Notes under the pieces: generated by a model
Told to the model about the DNA's origin: nothing
The model's input: the letters and a program-made list of their open reading frames with translations, nothing else
The model's database searches: none
From: Chrysogorgia sp. JL179-B06
Lineage: Eukaryota > Cnidaria > Anthozoa > Scleralcyonacea > Chrysogorgiidae
NCBI GenBank assembly: GCA_035772405.1
Contig: JAYKKM010000034.1
Location: forward strand, 720,001-784,000
Length of the DNA: 64,000 nt
Direction of reading: 5' to 3'
Shown: one piece after another, positions 29,045 to 40,033 of the stretch
Numbering within the stretch: position 1 is the first letter of the stretch
How the letters are laid out: each line of letters begins with the position of its first letter
Translations under genes and position numbers: made by a program

Positions 29045-30802
29045 CTACTTTATACCATATTCCTTCATCATTTTTCCACCCATGATTATGATGTCTCGGT
29101 TTGTCATGTAGCCACTCACGATTTTCACACCGTAGAATTCTATCAATGATGGGTATGCACAAGGTGCGAGTGGTATTCTTGGTCGGTGTATTCCAAAAAT
29201 CGTTCCATAAGGTGTGCCTATCTTTTTAATATTTGCTATGAAGTCTGAATCGGTTGACTTGATGTTGTTGACCCTGACATGTGAATTGCTCATTTGCCAG
29301 TGTATTGATATCATATGCATTTTGGTGAGGTCAACGCTACTTGGAATAGTGCATATGTTCTCCATTGCTGGGTTGCTGCCACCATACGCGAGTCCATTAG
29401 TCATACCAGTCTTGTACCCTATGAACTTGTCCCACTGACCGTCGTCGTTTGATATAATTGTCTCCCAATTTGACCCTGTGGTTCTCATAGGTAGCCACAC
29501 TACGACAAAAATGGAGAGATCACACCATTGCATACTCGGACATTTAAAGTGAAGGCCTGACTCAAGTGGGAGTGGTGTCAACTCAGAGGATAGAAGACTA
29601 CGACCTTGGCTGTTAACGCCAATAATAGGGCCATAAGTTGGGTTGTTTTGCACTAATTTACTTGTTTCACCAATGGCTTTCACTTTGTTTGAACCATTGG
29701 TGTGAAATTCCACGTTTTTCAAGGCGTGTGCGCTAACGTTCAAGTCGAACACAACATTATAGGACTTGAGAATCCATGTCGATACGTCGTAGTTGATAAC
29801 ACTGTCAGCAAACAACTTGCGGAATTCTTGTTGGGTCTCTAGACTTCCTGCAGAACCACCAACGACTGATACACGTGTTCTCGCTTGCGCGCCAAGTGTG
29901 GAGTACACAAAGGCTTCTATGCTTTGATTTAGATATTGCAGTCCAATGTTGGTAAAGCCGTCTGACAATCGCGCGACGTATCGTTTATAATCGTTCTGAA
30001 CGTCGTTAAGTGTGTAGACTCTAGATTCGCCTAGAGTGCCATCGCTCAGGACTTTATTCTGGTAGTAATGTTTTCTGGGGATCTTAGAAATCTTACCATA
30101 CAATTCGGAAGCGTTGAATTCTCTACTTATTGATTTCATGGTCTCGCCACCTTCCATTCTTCTTAGAAGTCTCCTAATGGTGAAGTACACATGAAATATC
30201 ATCACACTTGTGACCACAGGGTGAACTTCTTGTGACACTGATAAATGTTGCAGTGAGACTCCACAACAGAAACTCGCACAATACGTCGCAAACACAACAC
30301 GATAGTAAGATTCGTTGTCGTCCCATTTCGACATGGTCTTTGACGTGGTGATTTGTAAGGTTGGTAGCTTTGACATGAAGTAGCTATTTTGGTTAACAAA
30401 GACTTTGAAGTTATTCACTGGATAATTCAACACGTTTTCCGTTGGATAACCATCCCAAAGCCCCCAGTGGTTCTTATGACCTTTTGGTAGTGGTTGGATA
30501 GTTCCACCGCCTTGCCATATTATTGGGAACTTACTATTGTGTAGCCACTTCCACATGTTTTTATCATTTTTGAAGGTTGCGCTGGTTATGTCTGTGCTAA
30601 GGATGTCGTTGTTTCTGAAGTACACGTCGACACCTAGGACCTTACCGTCTTGTGAAATATTTGGATCGAACTCGAATTTGCTTAAAGTGGCGTGGGGGTA
30701 CTTTTTGATGAGGTCTGCCTTTGCGTCGTGTGTAGCCTTCGATGTGTTCGCCATCGCGCGTTCGTAATGCTTTCCATAGTAGTCGTGAAGGGCTTTCTGC
30801 AT
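29045..30802 (-). CDS. Large protein with a C-terminal concanavalin A-like lectin domain
   Basis: 585 residues from the Met at 30802. Residues 60-220 are unrecognised but contain W-rich segments (WKWLHNSKFPIIWQGGG). A hydrophobic, then basic stretch follows (VVTSVMIFHVYFTIRRLLRRM), possibly a membrane helix. The last 180 residues look like a LamG/concanavalin A-like jelly roll: WETIISNDDGQWDKFIGY, then beta strands, ending in the helix MTNRDIIIMGGKMMKEYGIK typical of that fold. The size equals that of Polinton major capsid proteins, but I see no double jelly-roll signature. It may be a surface or attachment protein. Divergent from the 30808 gene with only five bases between starts. Confidence 0.5.
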   Translation of the reverse strand: MQKALHDYYGKHYERAMANTSKATHDAKADLIKKYPHATLSKFEFDPNISQDGKVLGVDVYFRNNDILSTDITSATFKNDKNMWKWLHNSKFPIIWQGGGTIQPLPKGHKNHWGLWDGYPTENVLNYPVNNFKVFVNQNSYFMSKLPTLQITTSKTMSKWDDNESYYRVVFATYCASFCCGVSLQHLSVSQEVHPVVTSVMIFHVYFTIRRLLRRMEGGETMKSISREFNASELYGKISKIPRKHYYQNKVLSDGTLGESRVYTLNDVQNDYKRYVARLSDGFTNIGLQYLNQSIEAFVYSTLGAQARTRVSVVGGSAGSLETQQEFRKLFADSVINYDVSTWILKSYNVVFDLNVSAHALKNVEFHTNGSNKVKAIGETSKLVQNNPTYGPIIGVNSQGRSLLSSELTPLPLESGLHFKCPSMQWCDLSIFVVVWLPMRTTGSNWETIISNDDGQWDKFIGYKTGMTNGLAYGGSNPAMENICTIPSSVDLTKMHMISIHWQMSNSHVRVNNIKSTDSDFIANIKKIGTPYGTIFGIHRPRIPLAPCAYPSLIEFYGVKIVSGYMTNRDIIIMGGKMMKEYGIK

Positions 30803-30807
30803 ATATA

Positions 30808-31527
30808 ATGTACCGTATGTTATACACAATGCGAAAGTTGACGGTATTCATTGAAGGTGTAGAAAAAGTGGTGTCCTTTGACAATGCGATGATGATCATA
30901 CACGATAACCCATACATTATGGTCAAGACAGCCACTGTGTTTTGGGACTACCATAACACGACAAATGACGACAGCATTCGGGTCTTCGTGCTGGATGACT
31001 CTGGGGTAGGCGCTTTTAAGAAGATTAAAGTGGGTGAAGGGTACTTTAGCTTCGACGCATTGGTCAAAGTCTTAAAACATGAGTCTAACAAACATAAGGT
31101 GAGTCTTGAGGTAGAGAAACTGACGCCCACAAGCAAATGTAGGGTTAAGGTTAGTAGTTCAGCTGTGTTAGACACCCTTGGGCCTCTACTTGGTTTCGCA
31201 AGAAATGAGGTGATTCAGAATGACTTACAGTGGCACACTAGCCCAAACGAGGTTGATATGTATAAAGGTTTAAAGTACATAGAAGTTTCGTGTGACATTG
31301 TCGAGACGGAAAGCAATGTAGGTATTGATGGGAAGCGCAGCGATGTGATCACAACGTTACCAATACCCACCGAACAGTCTTTGAAGGGGTCAGTGCAACG
31401 CCATGTGGACATTGAGTCAAAGGTGAGTATTAAAAAAGGTGTTTACTCAAGTATGACGTTTCGTGTCAAACCAAATAACGACGATCTTAAAATTGGCGCG
31501 GTGCTATTGGAACTGTATGTAGGGTGA
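30808..31527 (+). CDS. Beta-rich protein preceding the integrase
   Basis: About 239 residues; in-frame Met codons lie at 30808, 30817 and 30829. The sequence alternates short hydrophobic strands and turns (TATVFWDYHN, KYIEVSCDIVETE, GAVLLELYVG) and has no membrane segment. Proteins of this type sit upstream of Polinton-like integrases in cnidarian-type elements and may be minor structural proteins; this is from memory and unverified. The stop nearly abuts the integrase start. Confidence 0.45.
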   Translation: MYRMLYTMRKLTVFIEGVEKVVSFDNAMMIIHDNPYIMVKTATVFWDYHNTTNDDSIRVFVLDDSGVGAFKKIKVGEGYFSFDALVKVLKHESNKHKVSLEVEKLTPTSKCRVKVSSSAVLDTLGPLLGFARNEVIQNDLQWHTSPNEVDMYKGLKYIEVSCDIVETESNVGIDGKRSDVITTLPIPTEQSLKGSVQRHVDIESKVSIKKGVYSSMTFRVKPNNDDLKIGAVLLELYVG

Positions 31528-31532
31528 ATTAT

Positions 31533-32638
31533 ATGGAACTTGGTGTGGAAACAGAACAAGGGTTGAGAGACATCTATTATAATCCCAAGACAGGGTTCAG
31601 TGGTGCAGAGAGGTTGTATCAAAGTGCATTGGGAGACGGATTGAAAGTGACTAGAAAAACAGTGAAAGAATGGTTGACCACGCAGGATACTCACACTAGG
31701 TACAAACCCATTGTGAGAAGACATAAGTTCCGTGCGACCTTCGTTGATTACCTTGGTGAAGAGCTCCAAATGGACTTAGTGGACATGAGTAAGTACTCAA
31801 AACAGAATGGAGGTTATTATTGGATACTAACAGGCATTGAAATATTGAGTAGATACGCTTTTGGTGTTGCAGTTTACAGAAAAGACACTAAGAACATGAC
31901 TAAGGCTGTTGGAGAGCTATTGAACGACTTTAAAGATCGGTTTGGGACCACGCCTAAGTTAGCTCAATTTGATGATGGACTTGAATTCTACAATGTTGGT
32001 GTGAAAAGTTTGCTGAGAGACTCGAGTGTTGAATATTTCAGCACTAAGAGCGATAAGAAGGCTGCTGTTGTTGAGCGTTTCAATAGAAGTCTCAAGAGCA
32101 TTATGTGGAAGTACTTTTACACCCGTGGAACGTACAAATGGATTGACGCTCTAGACCAGTTTGTAGACAATTATAATAGCAATGTGAATCGAAGCATTAT
32201 GATGAAGCCAAAGGATGTCGATAAGTCAAATGAAGGCGAAGTTTGGACCACTTTATTGGTCATCAATTTGCGGACAACCCATTGCCGAAGTTTAGAGTTG
32301 GTGAATCAGTGAGAATTAGTAAGTACAAGAGTGTGTTCACAAAGGGCTATGAAGCCAACTTCACTGAAGAGCTGTTTAAAGTAGTGAAAGTTATTCGTGG
32401 TGATCCGCCGAATGTGTATGAAATTGAGGACATACGTGGTGAGCAGATTATTGGGAAGTTTTATGAGCAGGAACTGTCACTGGTCAATAAGAGACATGGT
32501 GATGACTTGTACAGAGTCGAAAAGGTTTTGAGAAGAAAGAGAGTCAGAGGAAAGAAGATGGCGTTGGTTAAATGGTTAGGTTATGAAAGCAAACATAACT
32601 CATGGATACCAGAAAGCGATATTCAAAATGTGAGCTAA
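31533..32638 (+). pseudogene. Polinton-type integrase with chromodomain, split by a frame change
   Basis: DDE integrase that would insert element DNA into the genome. Start at MELGVETEQGLRD, six bases past the previous stop. The N-terminus (YYNPKTGFSGAERLY ... TVKEWLTTQDTHTRYKP) matches the conserved lead of this family. The rve core shows QMDLVDM (first D), FDDGLEF (second D) and VVERFNR (E). The first frame ends at 32312. A second frame, effective from about 32246 to 32638, carries the C-terminal DNA-binding part (FRVGESVRISKYKSVF, FYEQELS) and a chromodomain (YRVEKVL ... VKWLGYESKHNSWIP). A one-base loss near 32246-32250 separates them. Chromodomains in such integrases target marked chromatin. 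Confidence 0.8.
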
Positions 32639-32644
32639 TGTAAT

Positions 32645-34068
32645 ATGGCTGAAGGTGGGGGAGATTTCGACGAGATCGAGATGGAGAACCTTGGTAGAGC
32701 CTACACTGATGATCAAATAGATGCCGAACTTGAAAGTGTCACTCAAGCTTACAATTTACTTGACGATAAGTACGTCAGCGGTGACATGCCAGACGTTGAG
32801 CGCGTTGAGTATGAAAAATTGTTTGGGAAAATGACTAGATTGCATGAAGAGCAAGAGAGAAGGTCTCGAGAAAAAGAGACGTCATTTATCGACACTGACG
32901 ATGGTAAGACGGTGACAATAAGGGGAACCAACATAGAAGTCCCAACAGTAGAGTTTGTTGAGCAGGAGTCATATGGTGACGTCAATGACGTAAGTTTCAG
33001 TCTAGCTTTTGAAGAGGAGGAAGAGTTTAAGAGAGGATTTGATGAACTAAAAGCGATCAACAAAGAGTTAATAAAAAACGAAGTAAAAAGAATCAAGCTA
33101 ATAGATAAGAAAATACGTAAGTTGTATAAAAAAAAAAGACTCGGTCGTGACGACACGTCAAGGAAAATAGTCGACAGGTCACAGGTTACGGACTCGGGGT
33201 CTATTCTTTTCAAACCGATGAGCAAAGATGGTAAATATGGGAAACCCAAACGAATTCTAATACCTGGGAAAAATGGTTTGATCTACAGTAAAGACAAGGG
33301 TAGTAAAAACGCGATCGAGCAGTTCAAACAGTTAGTTAATCAAATCTCCGAGAGTGTAGAAACAACAGTTGTCACAACAGAAGTAACCCCAGATGACTTC
33401 CCAGTAATTGAAACAAGAGTGAACTATGATGACACACTTGAGCTAACACAAAACGAAAACCGCGAGCTGAACGGTGTGCTCAACCCAAGCGACGGTGTGT
33501 TTCGTGAATCAAGAATAGGTGCTAATGGTGCATTGCAAATACAAGCAAACCATTTTCAAGAAGCGATAGACAAAGCGAACGAAAGAATAGCAGAGCTCGA
33601 TAAAAAAAAGACCTTACGATCGCAGAGAACGAAGAGCGTGTTGGTCTACATGAGAGAGTGGTTGGACTTAAAAAGGCTAAAGACATGGTTATTAAACAGC
33701 GAGAAATAGAGGAGGTTAGAGAACAACAAGAAGTCGACATTGACAGATTGCAGAAACTCAAGGAATGGGCTAAAGAAAATATGGTTGGGTTGAGCGCTGT
33801 GGCAATTTCAATGGCTGGGATTATAACAACTATTATTATCGCTGGGAGGTCTGCTGTTATGAAAGGCGCTATGGCCACGAGGTCATTTGCGCAGGCTGTT
33901 AAGAACGCGATAACGAAGATGGGTCCATGGGCTGTTGGGTTGGCTAACTTAGTTTATAATGCGTTGACGTTGGGTGCGAAGGGTCTCGCATGGTTGGCTC
34001 AAAATCTGTGGGTACTCGCGGTGGTATTTGCGTGGTTTGCTTATGACTATTATAAGCTAAAACGGTAG
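32645..34068 (+). CDS. Coiled-coil protein with C-terminal membrane segments; frame change at an A run
   Basis: The first frame (32645-33709, starting MAEGGGDFDEIEMEN) is acidic and then coiled-coil-rich, with a basic KKIRKLYKKKR patch near residue 160. A second frame, open through 33610-34068, carries an EREE-type coiled coil followed by GLSAVAISMAGIITTIIIAG and a second hydrophobic region (LAWLAQNLWVLAVVFAWFAY), ending KLKR. The switch lies at an A AAA AAG heptamer in the correct zero-frame register near 33607-33612, which would allow a -1 shift. Similar long coiled-coil plus membrane proteins are common next to Polinton-like integrases in cnidarian-type genomes (memory). Probably a virion membrane or scaffold protein. 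Confidence 0.55.
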
Positions 34069-34146
34069 TGATAAAACATATGTAAAGTATATGAACGTCA
34101 CGTCAGCAGAATTGAGTCCTGGATTTAGACGAGCAACCATGGGTGT

Positions 34147-34326
34147 CAGGCGCGGATTTAGAAGTTAGTCGCATAAATTAGACACTTCATGAACAACCCT
34201 ATTGGTTATGCTTTTCTTAAGAATAATTCAGAACAAAAACCTATCCAATAGGATTGTTATTCACAGGTATTTTGAATTGCAAATTCTAAATCTAATTTAT
34301 GCGACTAACTTCTAAATCCGCGCCTG
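34147..34326. mobile_element. hAT-like MITE, 180 bp
   Basis: Terminal inverted repeats of 35 bp (CAGGCGCGGATTTAGAAGTT and complement). Eight bases on each side (ATGGGTGT and ATGGATAG) partly agree, consistent with a diverged 8-bp target duplication. No coding capacity. It lies just past the right end of element 2. Confidence 0.65.
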
Positions 34327-34497
34327 ATGGATAGGGGTATCTAGTACGTATTCCTTATAAGGAAGCGCAAATAGAAGGCATTGACGAGCAAATAGAGTGA
34401 ATTAACGAGCAAATAGCTGACACGTTCAAACCTCGTACCAGCCTCCTTGTTAATTGGATTGTAACCGATCCCAAAACAACAAAGGTCCTAACCCTTT

Positions 34498-34860
34498 GGC
34501 AAACGTTTTCTTGAGAAATAAACCACCCCCAAAGCTATAGAATATATCAAAGGAAAGTTAAATGATCTATTTACAACATACGTACAGCTTTATCCCGGTA
34601 GCTAACTTAGTTCTCTTTAAAAGCGCGGATAATCGAACATGCCAAAATATAATTTTCCTAATACGGATACCATCTTGTAAACAAAAACACGGCTGTCTTC
34701 GACGAACGTTTTCTTGAGAAATAATCAACTCCCAAAACTACAATATATATTAAAACAAAGATAAATTATCTGTTTACAATATGCGTACAGCTTATCCTGC
34801 TAGCGAACGTAGTTTTCTTAAAAAGAGCGGATAATCGAACATATCGTAACGTGTTAATAA
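34498..34860. repeat. Two-copy direct repeat, period about 205 bp
   Basis: Blocks from AACGTTTTCTTGAGAAATAA to GCGGATAATCGAACAT occur at 34498-34640 and 34705-34845 with moderate divergence. No gene. Confidence 0.6.
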
Positions 34861-34889
34861 TCACACATCCAGTGGGCTGGTACGAGTGC

Positions 34890-35345
34890 ACTCTAAAAAC
34901 ATCCTGGTTAGATTTCACCAGGATGGGGTCAAATTTTAACCAGGCTCTGTATCAATATGCCATCGATGCAATCCTGGTTAATTTGACCAGGAAATCCCAG
35001 TCAAGTAGATTGACATTAAATCCTGGTTAAACGTAACCAGGATATAATGGTTAATTTAACACATTAGTCTGGTCAAAATTCACCAGGCTCTGAGTCAATA
35101 TGCCATTAACAGAATCCTGGTTAACTTGACCACAAAATCCTTGTCAAGTTGATTTACAATAAATCCTGGTTTAATTTTACCCAGCAGGACTTATGTTCAG
35201 AATTTTAGACATTGCTCTGGTCACGGTTAATGCTAGATTACCAGGCTCTGGATCAATACAGTACATGCAACTTAAATCATGGTTTACTTGACAATTGTAG
35301 AAACCCTGATCAAATACAAAATCCTGTAAACTTTAACCAAGAGGT
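34890..35345. repeat. Three-unit tandem repeat rich in CCTGGTTAA, period about 150 bp
   Basis: ACCAGGCTCTGxATCAATA recurs near 34941, 35081 and 35238. Within units, CCTGGTTAA and its complement TTAACCAGG alternate, so each unit can fold on itself. Divergence increases to the right. No coding frame. Confidence 0.65.
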
Positions 35346-35935
35346 ATTATGATTGCAAACTTGACAAATTACCTACTCATATTTTTCAAGAATATAATTA
35401 TATAGTAGTAATAAAGCCTTTTAAAGGTTTCTAATAAAGCCTTAATTTAACTAAGCATTGTGTATACGCCAGGTTTAAATTTAACAATTTATAAATCAGA
35501 TCAGGTGGTAGATGATGGAACTAATTTAAACGGTAAACAATAAAACAGTAGAGGCAAAAACAACTTTATTCTTCGTCTCAGAGAACATAAGAAACACTGA
35601 CTGCAGTATTTTATTACATGAATTAATGTTACTTTAATGCAGCCCGCATAGCAATTACAGCTGGTGAAGTTTTTCCTTTCACTTTGTCTTCAATACCATA
35701 TATCACCTTCTGTATAAATTCCCATGTTATGGCACACTGCCATGGATAGTGGACGTCCAAAATATAAAAAAGTTTTAAAACACACATCAACAGCTTTGAT
35801 AAGGTTGGACTGCTCCAAACCTTGTCCATCGACAATAACAAAAACCTGATTGGGGACATCTCGTGCTCCAATGATCAGTATAAATGGACAACGTATAGTT
35901 GTTTCTTCTAAGTATTTTGGCATATTTGTGCCAAT

Positions 35936-37420
35936 CTATAAATTATTAAAGATAAAATACTTTTAAAAATTATACATGTCAAGCTTACCTTAAACCTCTC
36001 ATATAAAACATGAAAAACTATAACAGTAACCATGAAAATTGAGCAATCTATACATGCAATTACAGGTATATTCTTTCATGTTATTTATTACGGTAAGAAA
36101 AATTAATGTAAAATTACTGCAAGTTTGTTTTATTTGAAAAACTATTAAAATAATGAAGAATTCTCAAATTGGAACTGTGATGCACAAAGTAGGAAGTTGC
36201 AATACAGTCATGCAGCCTTCAGCTACTTGTCGATGAATATTTAAATCTCTTAATACCTTGCTTTAGCATGCTCTGCAGAAACAACTAACTGGATTTGTTT
36301 TCTATACAGGTTGAGGTGTTGTCATTATTAGCTGTCATATGACATGGATTCATGTACATATACAGTACAACGAGTACAGTTTCAATCAATTTTGTCAAAC
36401 ATATTTGTACGGTATTCTTCAACATTACATATACCTGTATCTGATCATATTCATTATTATTCTTCAATTCTTATCTTTAGTATTCATAGGGCTGTACAAG
36501 TACTGTATATACATTCTGCAGTACGTCAAAGAATCCTACTCTATCATGAATTAGAAAATAAGTCGTGTCTTACGCACACGGTAGTACGTGATTGGTCAGT
36601 TACCGTGTTTATATCAGGCTATATATAACATGGATGGATTACACCATCATGATACGCCATCAACCATCAATTAGACATCACGGCGCATCATACGCAGTAA
36701 GGAGAATTTATGTGTTGATAAAAAAGATATTGGTACATTTTATTTGCTTTTATAAAAGAAATAGAAAACATTTTTATCCGCATTAAACACTCATATAAAC
36801 ATTTACATAAACACTTGTGGATGTTTGGGAGAACAAGAAATCGCGTATAAAAAATTATAACGACTAAGACTGATTGAATTGATATTCTTGGTTATTTCAA
36901 TAGTTCTTCCAAAGACAAACTTTAGTTTGGATTGATATTTCCTCTTGAACATGGTCATTTAAATAACTAAAGATAATTATTATATGACAATGACGTAATT
37001 CTTCCATATAAGGGCACGAGAACAGAACAAATACCAGGCCGTATTGCATGGTAAAATCCGTATTTCTCCTCTTCTGAACAGAACAAAAATACGGATTTTT
37101 TTGCGGCTTTAAACCAAAGCCTAAAATGGCGGATGCGAACTGTCTTTTTAATTTTGAAAATGTAAGTACAGACATGAACGACGCCTTATTATTTTCGTTA
37201 AACTCTGACAACTTTGACGATTAATATCTCAAAGCAATGGACAGTTTAACAGAAACAACGTCTGACAACGTATCACAAACAAACGAGGAAATGAAATAAA
37301 TACAAACTTATTATAATAATAATTTATAATTCTAATTTTAATACTTGAGAAACTCGTAAAATACCCGGCCGTATTATATGCCAAACCATTCAATAAGATA
37401 TAATTATTTAACATACTTAC
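35936..37420. other. Intron of the SAMD3-like gene
   Basis: AT-rich, no supported gene. A short hairpin (AAATCCGTATTTCT and complement) lies near 37048-37098. Confidence 0.4.
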
Positions 37421-37789
37421 AGGTTTTACATCCATAAAAGATTGTATTGCCTCATCAATACTGCATCTTTTTTTACCATTGCGTCCAGAGGGAAAATTGC
37501 AGGGCAGTAGGCTAATGGCTATGTTTCTCCTCTGTTCATCTAAAATAATTCCAAAATATACGGTACAATTTATAACAATTAAAATGACTTTATTCAATCA
37601 AAAAAACAACTTTATTCAATTAAAATGATGTCCGGTACAAAATGTCCAGTGTCAGGCACCAACTGGTTGGTGCTAGAGTGACACTTTGTCAGACACACTT
37701 GAAAAAGTTATTTTCAGGCTTGATCAATACAGACTGTACCCCAGTTTTAAAATATGTGTTTTAACTGAGCTGCATAATATATATATATA

Positions 37790-38595
37790 CCGGGTGTCCC
37801 AAAAAAAACTTGCGCTGTTTGATTTCATGTAACGTAAAAACTATAAAAGCTATTACACTCAAATAAGTTTTATTGTATTGAGGAAAGGCTAACTTAGATC
37901 TTGATATCTATCATGTCATTCAACGTGATTTTCGAACACACAATATCAACAGGCATGTCATGTGGTGGCAGCAAGATGGTGCTCCCTGCCATACAAGCAA
38001 TGCGACGATGCATTACCTTCGAGGACAATTTCCCGGAAAGCTAATGAGCAAACGTGGCGATTGGCCCTGACCCCCTCGATCTCCTGATTTGGCAATTTGT
38101 GATTTCGTTCTTTGGGGCTATTTAAAGCAACAAATCTGGAACGTCCCTCATGAGCAGCAGCCAATAAATATGAGACAACTTCGTGATGCAAATCTTTGGA
38201 ACAGCAAATGATTCAACGTTCCTTTGACGCAATGATTTCCCGTGCAAGACGTTGTATACGTGCTAGAGGAAATACTTTCTCTGATGAATGAATAAATGTT
38301 TATCCAACAATTATGTTTTTTCATTTGTTCTTTTGACCACAATAAAACTATATATCAAGTTTAACCAAATAATATTTGACAGGCCATTTTATGCTAATTT
38401 TTAGCATTGTCAAATATGCTTATTCGATTTAAAACATCGATAGCTCAGTCAATGTTGCACGGACATTCAAATGTTATATATCAAAATCTAAGTTAGCCCT
38501 TTCTGAATACAATAAAACTTATTTGAGTGTAATAGCTTTTATAGTTTTTACGTTACATGAAATCAAACAGCGCAAGTTTTTTTTGGGACACCCGG
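37790..38595 (+). mobile_element. Deleted mariner/Tc1-type element with long terminal repeats
   Basis: 806 bp between TA dinucleotides. The inverted repeats are about 100 bp and nearly perfect (CCGGGTGTCCCAAAAAAAAC at both ends). The middle (about 37950-38290, plus strand) encodes only the C-terminal part of a transposase: WWQQDGAPCH with the second catalytic D, and RSPDLAICDF with the third, 36 residues apart. One in-frame TGA (TGG-to-TGA type) lies between these, and another stop and a frame change follow. The N-terminal half is missing. It lies in a SAMD3-like intron. Confidence 0.85.
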
Positions 38596-38888
38596 TATAT
38601 AGTCCAAGCAGACATTTCAAATTTGTATGTGAATTGACTTACAGTAGCTCTTAATTAACTCTTTCATTAAAATACTTTCTCACAGTTGCCTGAAGATCAC
38701 ATTGAAGAGAAATTAAGAAAAACTTAGACTAACAACAAGTTAAATACTTGACAAGTTACTGTTCATTCTGCCATTTTAGGTATCATGCACTCTTCCATGA
38801 CTGTTCAGACAAATATCGTAAAATAAATCTAATCATATCAAAATAATTAATTATTTGAAAGCTTTCATGGCGATAATTAGATATAGAC

Positions 38889-39041
38889 AAGTTTAGTGGA
38901 AACACCACATAAAATATTTATTTGCTAAGCTTTCAGCCTGTTGAGTTAGGCCTTCATCAGAGCAGGCCTTCATTGCTCTGATGAAGGCCTGTCAGTCAAC
39001 AGGCCTGAAAGCTTAGCATCTGTGGTGTTTCCACAAAACTT
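38889..39041. repeat. Palindromic MITE, 153 bp
   Basis: Arms starting AAGTTTAGTGGAAACACCAC pair with the right side ending near 39041. Inner arms GCCTTCATCAGAGC and complement flank a short loop. A perfect hairpin in RNA. No coding. Confidence 0.7.
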
Positions 39042-40033
39042 ATCTCCAGCCTCAGCAGATTCAGAGACTCAATTGTGAATTAAAAGTTAACAATACATAT
39101 ATATGACAATTTGGTTATTTATAATAAGATTGATCTTTATTTTGACATAATTAGATGTATATGGCTTGACCAGCAGAGGTTTCCTTTAAATATGGTAGTG
39201 TTAATATACTAACCAGCATACAGATTATCTGGCCTCATGATATTAAGATATGATGTCCACTTTGTTCCTTGCAAATCAGCATATTTAAAAACCTTTTCCA
39301 CAAATGATGGTGTCAGTCGAAGAAAAAGGTTATCTGCCACATCAGGATATAAGGTTCTAAAGTCCATTTCAACCTTGAGTGAGGGAAAATATAATTTGAA
39401 TAATAATAAGTGGTGTACTGGTATATATACTGTATTTATGTAAAATGCTATCCATAACATACTGTTGTACATACATGTACACTATTATATGAAAGCTTTT
39501 TAATTTTTTTTCTCCTTCATGACAATGAAAATATAAAAATATTAAAAATACAAGATTGGAGCTCTTACAGTCCACTTAAATTACTTAACCCTTTAATGCC
39601 CAAGAGTGCCATTGTATTTTACTCTGGCTAATGCCAGACAATTTTACTCATCAATAGGAAACCTCCTGGATTATAAAGGGTTAAGCTAAAATTAAATGCA
39701 TAATTCTCCACTGTGCAGCTAGCAGATGTCATCCATCACCATTTTCACATATATTCCTCCTCTGCAAAATGTGTTTACAGTGTACTGTACTTACCATACC
39801 ATGTGTATCAAATAGCCTTGGGTATTCGTCAATCACAGAACTGATGGGCAATTCAGAGTTCTTCTGAATCCATACTGCTCGATTGAGGACAGTCTTCTCC
39901 ATATACATTTTTACCTTTGAGGCTGGCTCAGTGTGATATTTTAGCCATTCTTTCATTCCATTGTGATCGGCATCACTGGTAGTGCATTCTGTTTAAGGGA
40001 CAAAGGAAATTCAATTAGTAAAGATGGGTCAGA

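Larger units (their letters stand above)
26592..34068. mobile_element. Element 2: compact integrase-bearing virus-like element
   Basis: Nine genes in about 7.5 kb, with spacers of 0-40 bp except at one convergent junction. Content: thymidine kinase, BRO-N/VRR-NUC, two tiny MG-starting proteins, a large protein with a lectin-like end, a beta-rich protein, Polinton-type integrase with chromodomain and a coiled-coil/membrane protein. Composition is clearly less AT-rich than element 1, so the origins differ. At least three genes have single-base frame changes. No DNA polymerase, packaging ATPase, protease or clear capsid protein is visible. No terminal inverted repeats were found. Confidence 0.65.

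Noticed and set aside
29045..30802. Calling the 585-residue protein a major capsid protein
   Set aside because: Size fits, but the recognisable part is a lectin-like C-terminal domain and no double jelly-roll pattern is visible.
32749..33249. 166-residue serine/leucine-rich minus-strand frame
   Set aside because: Antisense shadow of the coiled-coil gene; its serine runs are the reverse of Glu/Lys codons.
34147..34326. Terminal inverted repeat of element 2
   Set aside because: Both arms lie on the same side of element 2 and close a 180-bp MITE; TAAATCCGCCCCTG near 26497 is only weakly similar.
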